DNA of 40,378 nucleotides. Source: Polaromonas sp. (GTDB lineage Bacteria > Pseudomonadota > Gammaproteobacteria > Burkholderiales > Burkholderiaceae_C). Under the pieces are notes generated by a model. The model was not told the origin of the DNA. It saw only the letters and a program-made list of their open reading frames with translations, and searched no databases. Positions 24,706 through 33,194 of this stretch are shown here, piece by piece (position 1 is the stretch's first letter; every line of letters begins with the position of its first letter). The stretch is taken from NCBI GenBank assembly GCA_021737975.1, contig JAIPCZ010000024.1, positions 1 through 40,378 of the forward strand, given 5' to 3'. Position numbers and translations under genes: made by a program.

Positions 24706-26039
24706 AGCGCCGCCATCTGTTGCAATCGGGCACGCTGGTCCTGTTGCTGGGCGCCCAGCATCTGGCCCGGGGTGCCACCATTGTGGCGGTCCGGGTCTGG
24801 CCGGCGCCTGACTACTCCCGCGTCACCATCGAGTCCGACGCTGCCTTGAGTTTCAGCCAGACCTTTGTCCCCAACCCACCCCGGCTGGCGGTGGATGTGC
24901 AGGGCATTGACCTGAATCCGGCGCTTAAGGAACTGGTGGCCAAGGTGAGCGCCAACGACCCCACCATTTCCGGCATACGCGTCGGCCAGTTCGGACCCGG
25001 CGTGGTGCGGCTGGTCTTTGACCTCAAGCAGGCCATCGCACCGCAAGTGTTCAGCCTGACACCGGTCGCGGCTTACCAGCATCGGCTGGTGTTCGATCTG
25101 TACCCGACACAGGTCGCGGATCCGCTGGAAGCCCTGATCGCCGAGCGCCTCAGGGAAACTGCCAGCACGCGCGCCGCGGCGCCGCCAGCGGCTGACCCGC
25201 TGGGCGAATTGATGGCGCAAAGATCACAGCCGCGTCCCCCCGATACGACCATCGCGCCAAAGGAGGTCCAGCGGCTTCCCCCGCAAAGCATGAGCGCACC
25301 CGCCCCGGCCGCCACCGACCGGCTCATCATCATCGCGCTCGACGCCGGGCACGGTGGCGAGGACCCTGGTGCCATCGGCCCCGGCGGCACCCAGGAGAAA
25401 GACGTGGTGTTGCGGCTGGCCCACCGCCTGCGCGACCGCATCAACCTCGCATCGAGCAATGGCAACCCGATGCGGGCTTTTTTGACCCGTGATGCCGACT
25501 TCTTTGTGCCCTTGCACACCCGGGTCGACAAAGCGCGCCGGGTGCAAGCCGACCTCTTCATCAGCCTGCATGCCGATGCTTTTTTTACCCCGCGCCCCCA
25601 GGGCGCCAGTGTGTTTGCGCTGAGTCAGGACGGTGCTTCCAGCAGCGCCGCGCGCTGGATGGCAGCCAAGGAAAACAAGGCCGACAGGGTGGGAGGGCTC
25701 AACGTGCGCGCCAAGGATGCCCAGGTCAAACGCGCCCTGCTCGACATGAGCACCGCAGCCCAGATCAAGGACAGCCTGCAGCTGGGCGGGGCCATGCTCA
25801 AGGAAATTGGCCGGGTCGGCAAACTGCACAAGCCGCGAGTGGAGCAGGCCGGCTTTGCCGTTTTGAAGGCGCCCGACATTCCCAGTGTGCTGGTCGAAGC
25901 GGCGTTTATCAGCAACCCCGATGAAGAGGCCAAGCTCAACAACGATGCCTATCTGGACCAGCTGGCTGACGCCCTGATGCGCGGCATTGAGGCCTATTTT
26001 TCAAAAAATCCGCCTCTGGCGCGCAGCCGAACGACCTGA
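24702..26039 (+). CDS. amiC: N-acetylmuramoyl-L-alanine amidase, AmiC type
   Basis: This periplasmic zinc amidase cuts the peptide from N-acetylmuramic acid during daughter-cell separation. The 445-residue protein starts MKRRHLLQSGTLVLLLGAQ, a twin-arginine-like signal (RR at 3-4) ending near residue 25. An AMIN domain for septal targeting covers about 27-140, followed by an alanine/proline-rich linker and the Amidase_3 domain from about 207. The expected zinc and catalytic residues are present: His217 (DAGHGGEDPG), Glu232, His290 (SLHADAF) and Glu399 (VLVEAAF). The tsaE-amiC overlap (ATGA) matches other betaproteobacteria as I know them. One base separates it from the convergent kinase gene. 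Confidence 0.94.
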   Translation: MKRRHLLQSGTLVLLLGAQHLARGATIVAVRVWPAPDYSRVTIESDAALSFSQTFVPNPPRLAVDVQGIDLNPALKELVAKVSANDPTISGIRVGQFGPGVVRLVFDLKQAIAPQVFSLTPVAAYQHRLVFDLYPTQVADPLEALIAERLRETASTRAAAPPAADPLGELMAQRSQPRPPDTTIAPKEVQRLPPQSMSAPAPAATDRLIIIALDAGHGGEDPGAIGPGGTQEKDVVLRLAHRLRDRINLASSNGNPMRAFLTRDADFFVPLHTRVDKARRVQADLFISLHADAFFTPRPQGASVFALSQDGASSSAARWMAAKENKADRVGGLNVRAKDAQVKRALLDMSTAAQIKDSLQLGGAMLKEIGRVGKLHKPRVEQAGFAVLKAPDIPSVLVEAAFISNPDEEAKLNNDAYLDQLADALMRGIEAYFSKNPPLARSRTT

Positions 26040-26040
26040 T

Positions 26041-26691
26041 TCAGAGCCAGGGCACGCAGAGATGGGCATACTGGCGTGTCTTGGCAATCCGTACGGCGTT
26101 GGGCTCGTCGGTGCTTTCCATCCAGTCCAGCGCCTGGTCGCGGCTGCGGCCGAAGCGCATATGGCGCGCCAGCAGGCGCTCCCGGCGCAGCCCGTCCGGA
26201 ACATCGAGGTACCAGATTTCGTCCACGACCTCGCGCACCTGAACCCAGGGCGTGTCGTCGAGCAGCAGGTAATTGCCCTCGGTGATGACCAGGGGTGTCT
26301 CTGGCGCGACGGCGATGGCACCGGCAACAGCCTCTTCCAGATCGCGCCTGAACTCGGGGGCGTAAATGGTCTCGGACGCCGACTGGCTTTTGAGGCGGCG
26401 CATCAGATTGACATAACCCGCCGCGTCAAAGGTGTCCGGCGCTCCCTTTCGCAGTTGGCGCCCCAGACGCGCCAGTTCACTGTTGGCCAGGTGAAAACCA
26501 TCCATCGGAACCCCTTGCAACTGTCGGGGGTAGTGCGCCATCAAAGCCTCGGCCAGGGTGGATTTGCCCGCCCCCGGCGGCGCCACGAGGCCCAGGATTT
26601 TGCGCGCCCCCGATGCCAGCAGCTGCGCGATGCGCTGCTGGCAAATCGCTGGCAGTGGATGCTTGTCAGGCCGTGCGGGCGTGTCCAACAT
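26041..26691 (-). CDS. P-loop kinase of the uridine/pantothenate kinase-like group
   Basis: A 216-residue P-loop kinase (ATG at 26689-26691, MLDTPARPDKHPLPAICQQR). Walker A is APPGAGKST at 37-45, and MDGFHL at 63-68 is the hallmark of the PRK/uridine kinase/PanK fold. TEGNYLLLDD is the usual central strand. The substrate is not known. Related genes in rhizobial fructose operons are called frcK. The gene begins four bases after the PfkB kinase stop, so the two are co-transcribed and belong to the sugar locus. The frame is open upstream of the ATG into the PfkB gene; I reject that extension. Housekeeping annotations often call it nucleoside/nucleotide kinase family protein. Confidence 0.82.
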   Translation of the reverse strand: MLDTPARPDKHPLPAICQQRIAQLLASGARKILGLVAPPGAGKSTLAEALMAHYPRQLQGVPMDGFHLANSELARLGRQLRKGAPDTFDAAGYVNLMRRLKSQSASETIYAPEFRRDLEEAVAGAIAVAPETPLVITEGNYLLLDDTPWVQVREVVDEIWYLDVPDGLRRERLLARHMRFGRSRDQALDWMESTDEPNAVRIAKTRQYAHLCVPWL

Positions 26692-26695
26692 GGCC

Positions 26696-27706
26696 TTAGC
26701 CGGCAAAGGAACAGGGAAACTGTGCCAGGCGCGCCAGCACCTCGGCCCGCGTCGGTGGCACGCAACCACGGCGCATCACACACAGGCTGGCGCTGGCGAC
26801 GGCGCTGCTCAGCAATTGCCTTGCGACCTCGCCGGACACCTTCCCCGAGCCCCAGTCAGCAGGCAGCTTTTGAGCCAGCATGGCCACCACCAAACCGGCC
26901 AGAAAGCAGTCGCCTGCCCCCACCGTGTCCACGACCACAATGGGTTCCAGCTCGCGCGCGGTAAACACCTGGCCCTGGCGCGTCAGCAGCATCGCGCCCT
27001 CGCCGCCCAGGGTCAGCGCCATGACGCTGGCACGGCTGCCTTGCAGGAGGTGTTGCGCCTGGGCCAGCGCGTCGTCGCCCGGCAAATTCAGGCATAACAG
27101 GTCTTCGTCGCTGGCCTTGATGACATCGGCGTATTGCAGCGCGGCCAGCACATGACGGCGGTAGGCGCCCAGATCGGGCATGACCGAGGGACGCAGATTG
27201 GCGTCGATCACGACCGTGCGCCCGGCCTGGCGCTGGGCAGCCAGCCAGGGCAGGTAAACCGCGGCATCGTCGGGCGACAAGGCCAGCGCGCCGGTGCAGA
27301 CCAATGACAAATGATCCATTGCGTCACAAGCTTGTGTCAAGGCAGCCGCCGACGTGGCGCGGTCGGCCACACCCTCTCGGTAAAACGCGTAGTCTGGATG
27401 GCCCTGCTCGTTGACATTCACCACCGCGAGCGAGGTCACCTCCACCACCGCCTCCGGAACGGCGAGACGGACACCATCGCTCAATAGGCCCTGCGCCAGA
27501 CGGCGGCCGAAACGATCGCGGGACATGGGATTCAGGTAAAGCGTACCCACCCCCTGCCGAGCAATCGCACGCGTCAGGTTGTAGACCGCACCGCCCAGGC
27601 AAGGCTCAAACCGGCCATCGGCGTGGGCAATGAAGTCAATCAGGGCCTCGCCGGCCGTGGCCACCTGAACTGAAGAATTTATTTGAATCATATTAGGGTT
27701 TTCCAT
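26696..27706 (-). CDS. PfkB family sugar kinase (probable fructokinase)
   Basis: A 336-residue ribokinase-fold kinase that would phosphorylate the imported sugar in the cytoplasm. GGAVYNLTRAIAR at 38-50 is the first PfkB signature region. DTVGAGDCFLAGLVV at 260-274 is the second, with catalytic Asp266 and the GAGD anion hole. The start may be the ATG at 27706 or the ATG five codons in at 27691; the latter has GGAAAA upstream, and the difference is small. It diverges from frcB over a 140-base promoter gap. Fructose is the likely substrate given the FrcB-like binding protein, but ribose or another sugar cannot be excluded. Confidence 0.87.
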   Translation of the reverse strand: MENPNMIQINSSVQVATAGEALIDFIAHADGRFEPCLGGAVYNLTRAIARQGVGTLYLNPMSRDRFGRRLAQGLLSDGVRLAVPEAVVEVTSLAVVNVNEQGHPDYAFYREGVADRATSAAALTQACDAMDHLSLVCTGALALSPDDAAVYLPWLAAQRQAGRTVVIDANLRPSVMPDLGAYRRHVLAALQYADVIKASDEDLLCLNLPGDDALAQAQHLLQGSRASVMALTLGGEGAMLLTRQGQVFTARELEPIVVVDTVGAGDCFLAGLVVAMLAQKLPADWGSGKVSGEVARQLLSSAVASASLCVMRRGCVPPTRAEVLARLAQFPCSFAG

Positions 27707-27718
27707 AACTAAAACAAC

Positions 27719-27748
27719 TTGATTTAATAACTATTTTGCGACTATAGT
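27719..27748 (+). promoter_or_regulatory. Putative sigma-70 promoter for the frcBCA operon
   Basis: TTGATT at 27719-27724 and TATAGT at 27743-27748 are separated by 18 bases. The region is AT-rich and carries repeated TAACTA elements (TAACTAAAAC, TAACTATTTT) on the plus strand, which are plausible sites for the ROK regulator encoded downstream. The leader to frcB would be about 90 bases. Confidence 0.5.
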
Positions 27749-27846
27749 TCAACCACGCCCACTTATCAAGCGTAATTTCCCGCAGGCCGCACGATGCACC
27801 CCCTGCAAATAATCGAAACCAGCCCAATCCAACGAGGAGTCTCCAA

Positions 27847-28833
27847 ATGAAATTGTCAACCACCCTGCTGTTGAGCACACTGACCCTGGCCACCAGCGCC
27901 GCTTTTGCCGCCAACGAACCCATCATCGGCCTGATCACCAAGACCGACACCAACCCCTTCTTCGTCAAAATGAAAGAGGGCGCCCAGGCGGAAGCCAAAA
28001 AAGCGGGTGCAAAACTGATGAGCGCAGCCGGCAAAAAGGACGGCGACACCGCCAGCCAGATCACCGCACTCGAAAACATGGCCGCTGCCGGTGCCAAGAC
28101 CATTTTGATCACATCCACCGGCGATGCCATCATCCCGACCGTGAAAAAGGTCCAGGCCAAGGGCGTGCAGGTGATTGCACTGGACAGCCCGTTTGAAGGC
28201 GCCGATGCCCTGTTTGCCACCGACAACTACAAAGCCGGCGTGTTGATTGGCCAATATGCCAAGGCGGCCTTGGGCAACAAGCCCGCCAAGATCGCCATGC
28301 TCGACCTGTTCCCCGGTCACCCGGTGGGCGCACAACGCCACAACGGCTTCATGACCGGTTTTGGCCTGAAAGCCAATGATGCCAAGTCCAACGAGTTGTC
28401 CAGCACCCCCGAGACTGTCTGCGCCGGTGACACCGATGGCAACCAGGCCAAGGGCCAGACCGCCATGGAAAACTGCCTGCAAAAGAACCCCGACATCAAC
28501 GTGGTCTACACCATCAACGAGCCCGCTGCCGCCGGCGCCTACAACGCGCTGAAAAAGGCTGGCAAGGAAAAAGGCGTGATCATCGTGTCGGTGGACGGTG
28601 GCTGCCAGGGCATCAAGGACACGGCTGCCGGCATCATCACCGCGACATCGCAGCAATACCCGCTGAAGATGGCGTCGATGGGTGTTGCCGCTGGCGTGGA
28701 ATATGCCAAGTCCGGCAAGAAAGCCTCGGGTTATGTTGACACTGGCGTCACGCTGATCGCGGCCAAGTCCGTTGCAGGTGTGGACAGCAAGGACACGAAG
28801 GTCGGCATGGATCTGTGCTGGGGCACCAAGTAA
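27847..28833 (+). CDS. frcB: Sugar ABC transporter substrate-binding protein, FrcB-like
   Basis: A 328-residue periplasmic binding protein of the ribose/galactose type. The signal peptide ends at about residue 21 (TSAAFA), followed by NEPIIGLITKTDTNPFFVKM, a stretch characteristic of the fructose-binding FrcB group of rhizobia. TINEPAAAGAYNALK, VSVDGGCQG and the C-terminal CWGTK are also FrcB-like. The predicted ligand is fructose, with ribose or mannose possible; this is inferred from resemblance. GAGGAG precedes the ATG. It is the first gene of the frcB-frcC-frcA-fucU/rbsD-ROK operon, and a hairpin after its stop may keep its message more abundant. Confidence 0.85.
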   Translation: MKLSTTLLLSTLTLATSAAFAANEPIIGLITKTDTNPFFVKMKEGAQAEAKKAGAKLMSAAGKKDGDTASQITALENMAAAGAKTILITSTGDAIIPTVKKVQAKGVQVIALDSPFEGADALFATDNYKAGVLIGQYAKAALGNKPAKIAMLDLFPGHPVGAQRHNGFMTGFGLKANDAKSNELSSTPETVCAGDTDGNQAKGQTAMENCLQKNPDINVVYTINEPAAAGAYNALKKAGKEKGVIIVSVDGGCQGIKDTAAGIITATSQQYPLKMASMGVAAGVEYAKSGKKASGYVDTGVTLIAAKSVAGVDSKDTKVGMDLCWGTK

Positions 28834-28852
28834 GTTTTGTAATGCCAGAACT

Positions 28853-28880
28853 GCCCGGCCGACGTTTCTGACGGCCGGGC
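28853..28880 (+). other. Stem-loop between frcB and frcC
   Basis: GCCCGGCCG and CGGCCGGGC form a perfect nine-bp stem around a ten-base loop, 20 bases after the frcB stop. There is no T tract, so it more likely protects the frcB 3' end from exonucleases than stops transcription. Such hairpins after binding-protein genes commonly raise their level over the membrane parts. Confidence 0.65.
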
Positions 28881-28909
28881 CATGAATTGACTGTCAACCG
28901 GAGTCCGTG

Positions 28910-29869
28910 ATGAGCACATCGCAAAAGCGCAATATTCCCTGGGGTGTCCTGGGGCCCTGGATCGCCCTGGGCGTGACCTGCCTGTTTTTTGCCACCCAGT
29001 CCGACCGCTTCCTGAGCGGGGAGAATCTGTCCCTGGTGCTGCAACAGGTCATGGTGGTGGGTGTGCTGGCGATTGGCCAGTCGCTGATCATCCTGACCGC
29101 GGGCATCGACTTGTCGTGCGGCATGGTGATGGCCCTCGGCGGCGTCGTCATGACCAAGTTCGCGGCTAATTACGGCATCGACCCCTATGCCGCCATCCTC
29201 TGCGGACTGGCGGTCACAACCGGCTTCGGCCTGATCAACGGCCTGCTGGTGACCCGCATCAAGCTGCCGCCTTTCATCGTGACGCTGGGCACACTGAACA
29301 TTGCCTTCGCCATCACCCAGATCTACTCGGAGTCGCAGACCATCACCAATCTGCCCAGTGCCATGACCGCGCTCGGGGAAACCTTCAACCTGGGCAGCAC
29401 GGAAGTCAGCCTGGGCACGGTGACCATGCTGCTGCTGTATGCGCTGGCCTGGTTTGTGCTGCGCGAAACCGCGCCCGGTCGCCATTTATATGCGGTCGGC
29501 AACAACCCCGAAGCGGCGCGCCTGACCGGCATCAACGTCGACCGCGTGCTGCTGTTTGTCTATGCGCTGGCCGGTCTTTTCTATGGCATTGCCGCCCTGC
29601 TCTCGGTCTCCCGCACCGGTGTCGGCGACCCCAATGCCGGGCAGACTGAAAACCTCGATGCCATCACCGCTGTGGTGCTCGGCGGCACCAGCCTGTTTGG
29701 CGGACGCGGCATCATTCTGGGCTCGCTGGTGGGCGCCGTGATTGTTGGCGTGTTTCGCAACGGCCTGACCCTGATGGGTGTGGCCTCGGTTTACCAGACA
29801 TTGATTACCGGCATTCTGGTGATTCTGGCAGTCGCTGCCGACCAGATGTCTCGCAAGGGAGCACGTTGA
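28910..29869 (+). CDS. frcC: Sugar ABC transporter permease, FrcC-like
   Basis: A 319-residue inner-membrane permease of the branched-chain/ribose (BPD_transp_2) family with eight to ten hydrophobic segments. The motif IGQSLIILTAGIDLSCGMVM and the later AVVLGGTSLFGGRGIILGSL loop, where the ATPase docks, are typical of RbsC/FrcC. The ATG at 28910 is preferred because GGAG lies seven bases upstream; a GTG immediately before it would add one residue. Its stop overlaps the frcA start by one base (TGATG). It would form the channel of the FrcBCA importer. Confidence 0.88.
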   Translation: MSTSQKRNIPWGVLGPWIALGVTCLFFATQSDRFLSGENLSLVLQQVMVVGVLAIGQSLIILTAGIDLSCGMVMALGGVVMTKFAANYGIDPYAAILCGLAVTTGFGLINGLLVTRIKLPPFIVTLGTLNIAFAITQIYSESQTITNLPSAMTALGETFNLGSTEVSLGTVTMLLLYALAWFVLRETAPGRHLYAVGNNPEAARLTGINVDRVLLFVYALAGLFYGIAALLSVSRTGVGDPNAGQTENLDAITAVVLGGTSLFGGRGIILGSLVGAVIVGVFRNGLTLMGVASVYQTLITGILVILAVAADQMSRKGAR

Positions 29870-30663
29870 TGAACACCGCGAACCAAGCATTGATCATGCA
29901 GGCCAAGGGCATCGTCAAGCGTTATGGCCAGGTCACAGCGCTGGACGGCACCGACTTCGAATTACGCGCCGGTGAAATCATGGCCATCATTGGCGACAAC
30001 GGCGCGGGCAAGTCGTCGCTGATCAAGGCGCTGTCGGGCGCCACGGTGCCCGATGAAGGCGAACTTCTGCTGGACGGCAAACCGGTGCGCTTCAAGTCGC
30101 CGATCGATGCGCGCCGCGCCGGCATTGAAACCGTCTACCAGGACCTGGCCGTGGCCCCGGCCATGAGCATTGCAGAAAACCTGTTTCTGGGGCGCGAACT
30201 GCTCAAACCCGGCTTCGTGGGCCACCTGCTGCGACTGCTCGACAAAAAGGAAATGCTGGCGCAGGCAATTGCCCGCATGCAGGAACTCAAGGTCGGCATT
30301 CGCTCCATGACCCAGGCCGTGGAAACCCTGTCGGGCGGTCAGCGCCAGTGTGTGGCCGTGGCACGCGCCGCCGCGTTTGCCCAGCATGTGGTGATCATGG
30401 ACGAGCCGACCGCCGCGCTCGGTGTCAAGGAAGGCAACATGGTGCTGGAATTGATTCGGCGGGTGCGCGACAAGGGCTTGCCCGTCATTCTGATCAGTCA
30501 CAACATGCCCCATGTGTTCGAGGTGGCCGACCGCATCCACATCCAGCGGCTGGGCAAACGCGCCGCCGTGGTGAACCCCAAGACGATCAGCATGAGCGAC
30601 ACCGTGGCCGTCATGACCGGCGCCAAGACGGTCGACGAATTACCTGCCGATGCCCATGCTTAA
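29869..30663 (+). CDS. frcA: Sugar ABC transporter ATP-binding protein, FrcA-like
   Basis: A 264-residue ABC ATPase with a single nucleotide-binding domain, unlike the double-domain RbsA or XylG. Walker A is GDNGAGKSS (42-50), the Q-loop is in VYQDLAVAP, the signature is LSGGQRQ (about 154-160), Walker B is VVIMDEPTAAL and the switch His is in ILISHNM. The single-domain form is the FrcA arrangement known from rhizobial fructose uptake. The ATG at 29869 overlaps the frcC TGA, and GGGAG lies upstream. Its last 14 bases overlap the next gene. Confidence 0.9.
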   Translation: MNTANQALIMQAKGIVKRYGQVTALDGTDFELRAGEIMAIIGDNGAGKSSLIKALSGATVPDEGELLLDGKPVRFKSPIDARRAGIETVYQDLAVAPAMSIAENLFLGRELLKPGFVGHLLRLLDKKEMLAQAIARMQELKVGIRSMTQAVETLSGGQRQCVAVARAAAFAQHVVIMDEPTAALGVKEGNMVLELIRRVRDKGLPVILISHNMPHVFEVADRIHIQRLGKRAAVVNPKTISMSDTVAVMTGAKTVDELPADAHA

Positions 30664-31108
30664 GGGCATCAACCCCCTGCTCACACCCGAGCTGCTCGGC
30701 ATCCTGATGGCCATGGGCCATGACGACGCGCTGGTGCTGGCCGATGCCAACTTCACCGCGCAAAGCATTGCGGCCGGCAAGCCGGTGATCCGGCTGCCGG
30801 GCGTCTCGATGCTCGAAGCCGTGGAGGCGGTCGCTTCCCTGCTGCCGCTGGCGGCTGACGTGACACACCCGGTGGCCTTCATGGCCGTGAGCGGCGAGCC
30901 CGACAGCTACCGCTCGGCCTTGCAGCGTGAGGTCATCGCGCTCCTCACACCCGAATTGTTGCCGGGTCAAAGTGCCGAACCGGTGGAGCGCTTTGCCTTT
31001 TACGAGCGCGCCCGCGCCGCCTACGCCATCGTCCTGACGGGCGAAAAGCAACCCTTTGGCAATTTTATTTTGCGCAAGGGTGTGATCGGCGAAAATCTGC
31101 GTCCATGA
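30650..31108 (+). CDS. RbsD/FucU family sugar mutarotase
   Basis: A 152-residue protein of the RbsD/FucU family, which speeds interconversion of sugar anomers in the cytoplasm. MGHDDALVLADANF, with the conserved His and Asp, and the C-terminal FYERARAAYAIVLTGE followed by NFILRKGVIGE resemble FucU more than RbsD. In this operon it would convert an imported sugar to the form its kinase uses. The ATG at 30650 overlaps frcA by 14 bases. A second ATG at 30656 (MLKGINPLL) fits the family N-terminus and may be the true start. The ROK gene starts within its stop codon (ATGA). Confidence 0.87.
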   Translation: MPMLKGINPLLTPELLGILMAMGHDDALVLADANFTAQSIAAGKPVIRLPGVSMLEAVEAVASLLPLAADVTHPVAFMAVSGEPDSYRSALQREVIALLTPELLPGQSAEPVERFAFYERARAAYAIVLTGEKQPFGNFILRKGVIGENLRP

Positions 31109-32334
31109 CCCCACCCCGCCCTGCCCCGCCGGCTGCAAGCCCCACATTGCTGCGTCCGCGCGGCTCCAACCATGTGGGCATGCGCCAGTTCAACGAGCGG
31201 GTCGTGCTGCAGGCCATTCGCCTCAACGGCAGCCTGCCCAAAGCCGACCTGGCACGGCTCACCGGCCTGACGGCGCAAACCATCGGCCTGATCACTGCCC
31301 GGCTCAGCGAGGACGGCCTGATCCTCAAGCAGGACCGGGTGCGCGGACGCATCGGCCAGCCCTCGGTGCCGCTGTCGCTCAATCCGGACGGCGCCTTTGC
31401 CATTGGCATCAAGATCGGCCGGCGCAGCGCCGACTGGCTGCTGGTTGACTTTGCCGGCCAGGTGCGCCAGCGCCAGAGCCTGGATTACGTGTTTCCCGAT
31501 GCCGGTTCCCTGTTGCCCGAAATCCAGCTTCGACTGACCGCGATGCGCGATCAGCTCGGCGACCTGAAAGACCGCCTCGTCGGCGTCGGTGTGGCGGCGC
31601 CTTTTCAGCTCGGCGGCTGGCACAAGATGCTGGGCCTCTCGGAATCCCAATCCGAAAGCTGGAACCAGATCGACCTGCGCGACCAGGTGCAGGGCATGAC
31701 GGATGTGCCGGTCAGCTTTGCCAAAGACACCTCGGCAGCCTGCGTGGCTGAACTGGTGGCGGGGCGCGGGCGTGACCTGAAAAATTTCCTGTACCTCTTC
31801 GTCGACACCTTTGTCGGCGGTGGCCTGGTGATCAACTCGCACCTGCACAACGGCGTGCATGGCAATGCCGGTGCCGTGGCCTCGCTGCCCTCGTGTATGG
31901 CCCAGGGCAACATGGCGCCAGCACAACTGATTCACCATGCTTCCCTGTGGGAACTCGAACAACGCCTGACGGCCAAGGGACTGGACCCGCACGCGGCGTA
32001 CGACGAACGCGCGCTGACCGCGGCTTTCGAGCCCGAGACCCGCGCCTGGGTGCGGCAGGCCGCCAACGCGCTGGCGCATGCGGTGGTGAGCGGCACCGCC
32101 TTTCTCGACATTGACGCCGTCGTGATCGACGGTTCCTTCTGCCGCCCCTTGCTGACGCTGCTCATTGAAGAAACCCGACGATCCCTGCAACACTACAACT
32201 GGGAGGGCCTGTGGCAAGCCAATGTGATCGCCGGCGAGGTGGGCCCCGATGCGCGCGCGCTGGGCGGGGCGCTGATGCCCTTGCATGCCAACTTTGCGCC
32301 GGACCAGGACCTGTTCCTGAAAACAGCCGCCTGA
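31105..32334 (+). CDS. ROK family transcriptional regulator
   Basis: A 409-residue ROK protein with an N-terminal winged helix (about 27-80; LPKADLARLTGLTAQTIGLI) and a sugar-kinase-like sensor domain (FAKDTSAACVAELVAG, LFVDTFVGGGLV). The usual ROK zinc motif CxCGxxGCxE is absent; after the GVHG turn the sequence reads NAGAVASLPSC. FrcR-like regulators of rhizobia also lack it as far as I recall. It probably represses the frc operon when no sugar is bound, acting at the divergent promoter gap at 27707-27846. As the last gene of the operon it would be autoregulated. Its stop lies seven bases from the convergent DedA gene. Confidence 0.88.
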   Translation: MTPPRPAPPAASPTLLRPRGSNHVGMRQFNERVVLQAIRLNGSLPKADLARLTGLTAQTIGLITARLSEDGLILKQDRVRGRIGQPSVPLSLNPDGAFAIGIKIGRRSADWLLVDFAGQVRQRQSLDYVFPDAGSLLPEIQLRLTAMRDQLGDLKDRLVGVGVAAPFQLGGWHKMLGLSESQSESWNQIDLRDQVQGMTDVPVSFAKDTSAACVAELVAGRGRDLKNFLYLFVDTFVGGGLVINSHLHNGVHGNAGAVASLPSCMAQGNMAPAQLIHHASLWELEQRLTAKGLDPHAAYDERALTAAFEPETRAWVRQAANALAHAVVSGTAFLDIDAVVIDGSFCRPLLTLLIEETRRSLQHYNWEGLWQANVIAGEVGPDARALGGALMPLHANFAPDQDLFLKTAA

Positions 32335-32341
32335 CGCTGAC

Positions 32342-32983
32342 TCAGGCTGTCTTTCTGTGCCCTTTCCAGGCACCGAAGATCACGATCAGGCCAGGGATCA
32401 GGATCATCGCCCAGATGATCTTGTCCAGATTCACCTTGACCCAGGGAAGGCTGCCCAGGAAGTAACCCGCAGTGCAAATCCCCAGCACCCAGATCAGCGC
32501 CCCCACCACGTTGTACAAGGAAAATTTGCCTCGGCTCATCGCAGCCACACCCGCGACAAAGGGCGCAAAGGTGCGCAAAAACGGCATGAACCGGGCCAAA
32601 ATAATGGTGATGCCGCCATACCGCTCATAAAAATTATGCGAGCGATCGAAGGCCGCCTTGTTGAAAAAGCGCGAGTTTTCCCACTGAAACACCTTGGGCC
32701 CGAAATAGCGCCCGATCGAATAGTTGCACTGGTCGCCCAAAATGGCGGCCACCAACAACACCGAGACCGCCAGCGGGTAACTCATGAGCCCGGCGCCACA
32801 CAGTGCCCCCACCACAAAGAGCAGCGAGTCGCCGGGTAAAAACGGCATCACGACCAGGCCGGTTTCGACAAAGATGATCAAAAACAGCAATGCGTACACC
32901 CACATGCCATAGTTTTGCACAAAGGCCTCCAGGTGTTTGTCAACGTGGAGGATGAAGTCAATCAAAAAAGAAACAATTTCCAT
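32342..32983 (-). CDS. DedA family inner-membrane protein
   Basis: A 213-residue DedA/Tvp38-type membrane protein with about five to six hydrophobic segments. Family motifs are FVETGLVVMPFLPGDSLLF, GDQCNYSIGRYFG and ARFMPFLRTFAPFVAGVAAM, which holds the conserved Arg residues. DedA proteins are needed for envelope integrity, and some flip undecaprenyl phosphate or other lipids; the exact job of this member is unknown. It is transcribed away from dcuB and converges on the ROK gene. Confidence 0.92.
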   Translation of the reverse strand: MEIVSFLIDFILHVDKHLEAFVQNYGMWVYALLFLIIFVETGLVVMPFLPGDSLLFVVGALCGAGLMSYPLAVSVLLVAAILGDQCNYSIGRYFGPKVFQWENSRFFNKAAFDRSHNFYERYGGITIILARFMPFLRTFAPFVAGVAAMSRGKFSLYNVVGALIWVLGICTAGYFLGSLPWVKVNLDKIIWAMILIPGLIVIFGAWKGHRKTA

Positions 32984-33107
32984 AACGCGAGATTATCCCC
33001 GGCATCAGTCCGCCATGACTGCCTTCGGGTGCACACCCTGATCAAGTTCGATCCGTCGCGCCAAAACAGGGCAAATAATTAAAAAATAATTACAAATGAC
33101 GTATTGA

Positions 33108-33121
33108 TTGACTTGAATCAA
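33108..33121 (+). promoter_or_regulatory. FNR/ANR-type box upstream of dcuB
   Basis: TTGAC-TTGA-ATCAA matches the FNR consensus TTGAT-N4-ATCAA at nine of ten fixed positions. It stands 87 bases before the dcuB GTG. DcuB of E. coli is activated by FNR in anaerobiosis, so the match is sensible in context. It lies in the shared gap with the divergent DedA gene. The exact promoter spacing was not established; a -10-like TAATAC lies at 33154-33159. Confidence 0.6.
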
Positions 33122-33142
33122 GCAAAGGCAAGTCAAAAACTA

Positions 33143-33154
33143 AGGGTTAACCCT
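33143..33154. promoter_or_regulatory. Palindrome in the dcuB promoter gap
   Basis: AGGGTTAACCCT is a perfect 12-base palindrome between the FNR-like box and the dcuB start. It is a good size for a dimeric regulator site. I do not recognise the protein that would bind it. Confidence 0.45.
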
Positions 33155-33194
33155 AATACCAACTACAGTTGAGCCTTCTTAGAAGGAGCTGACT

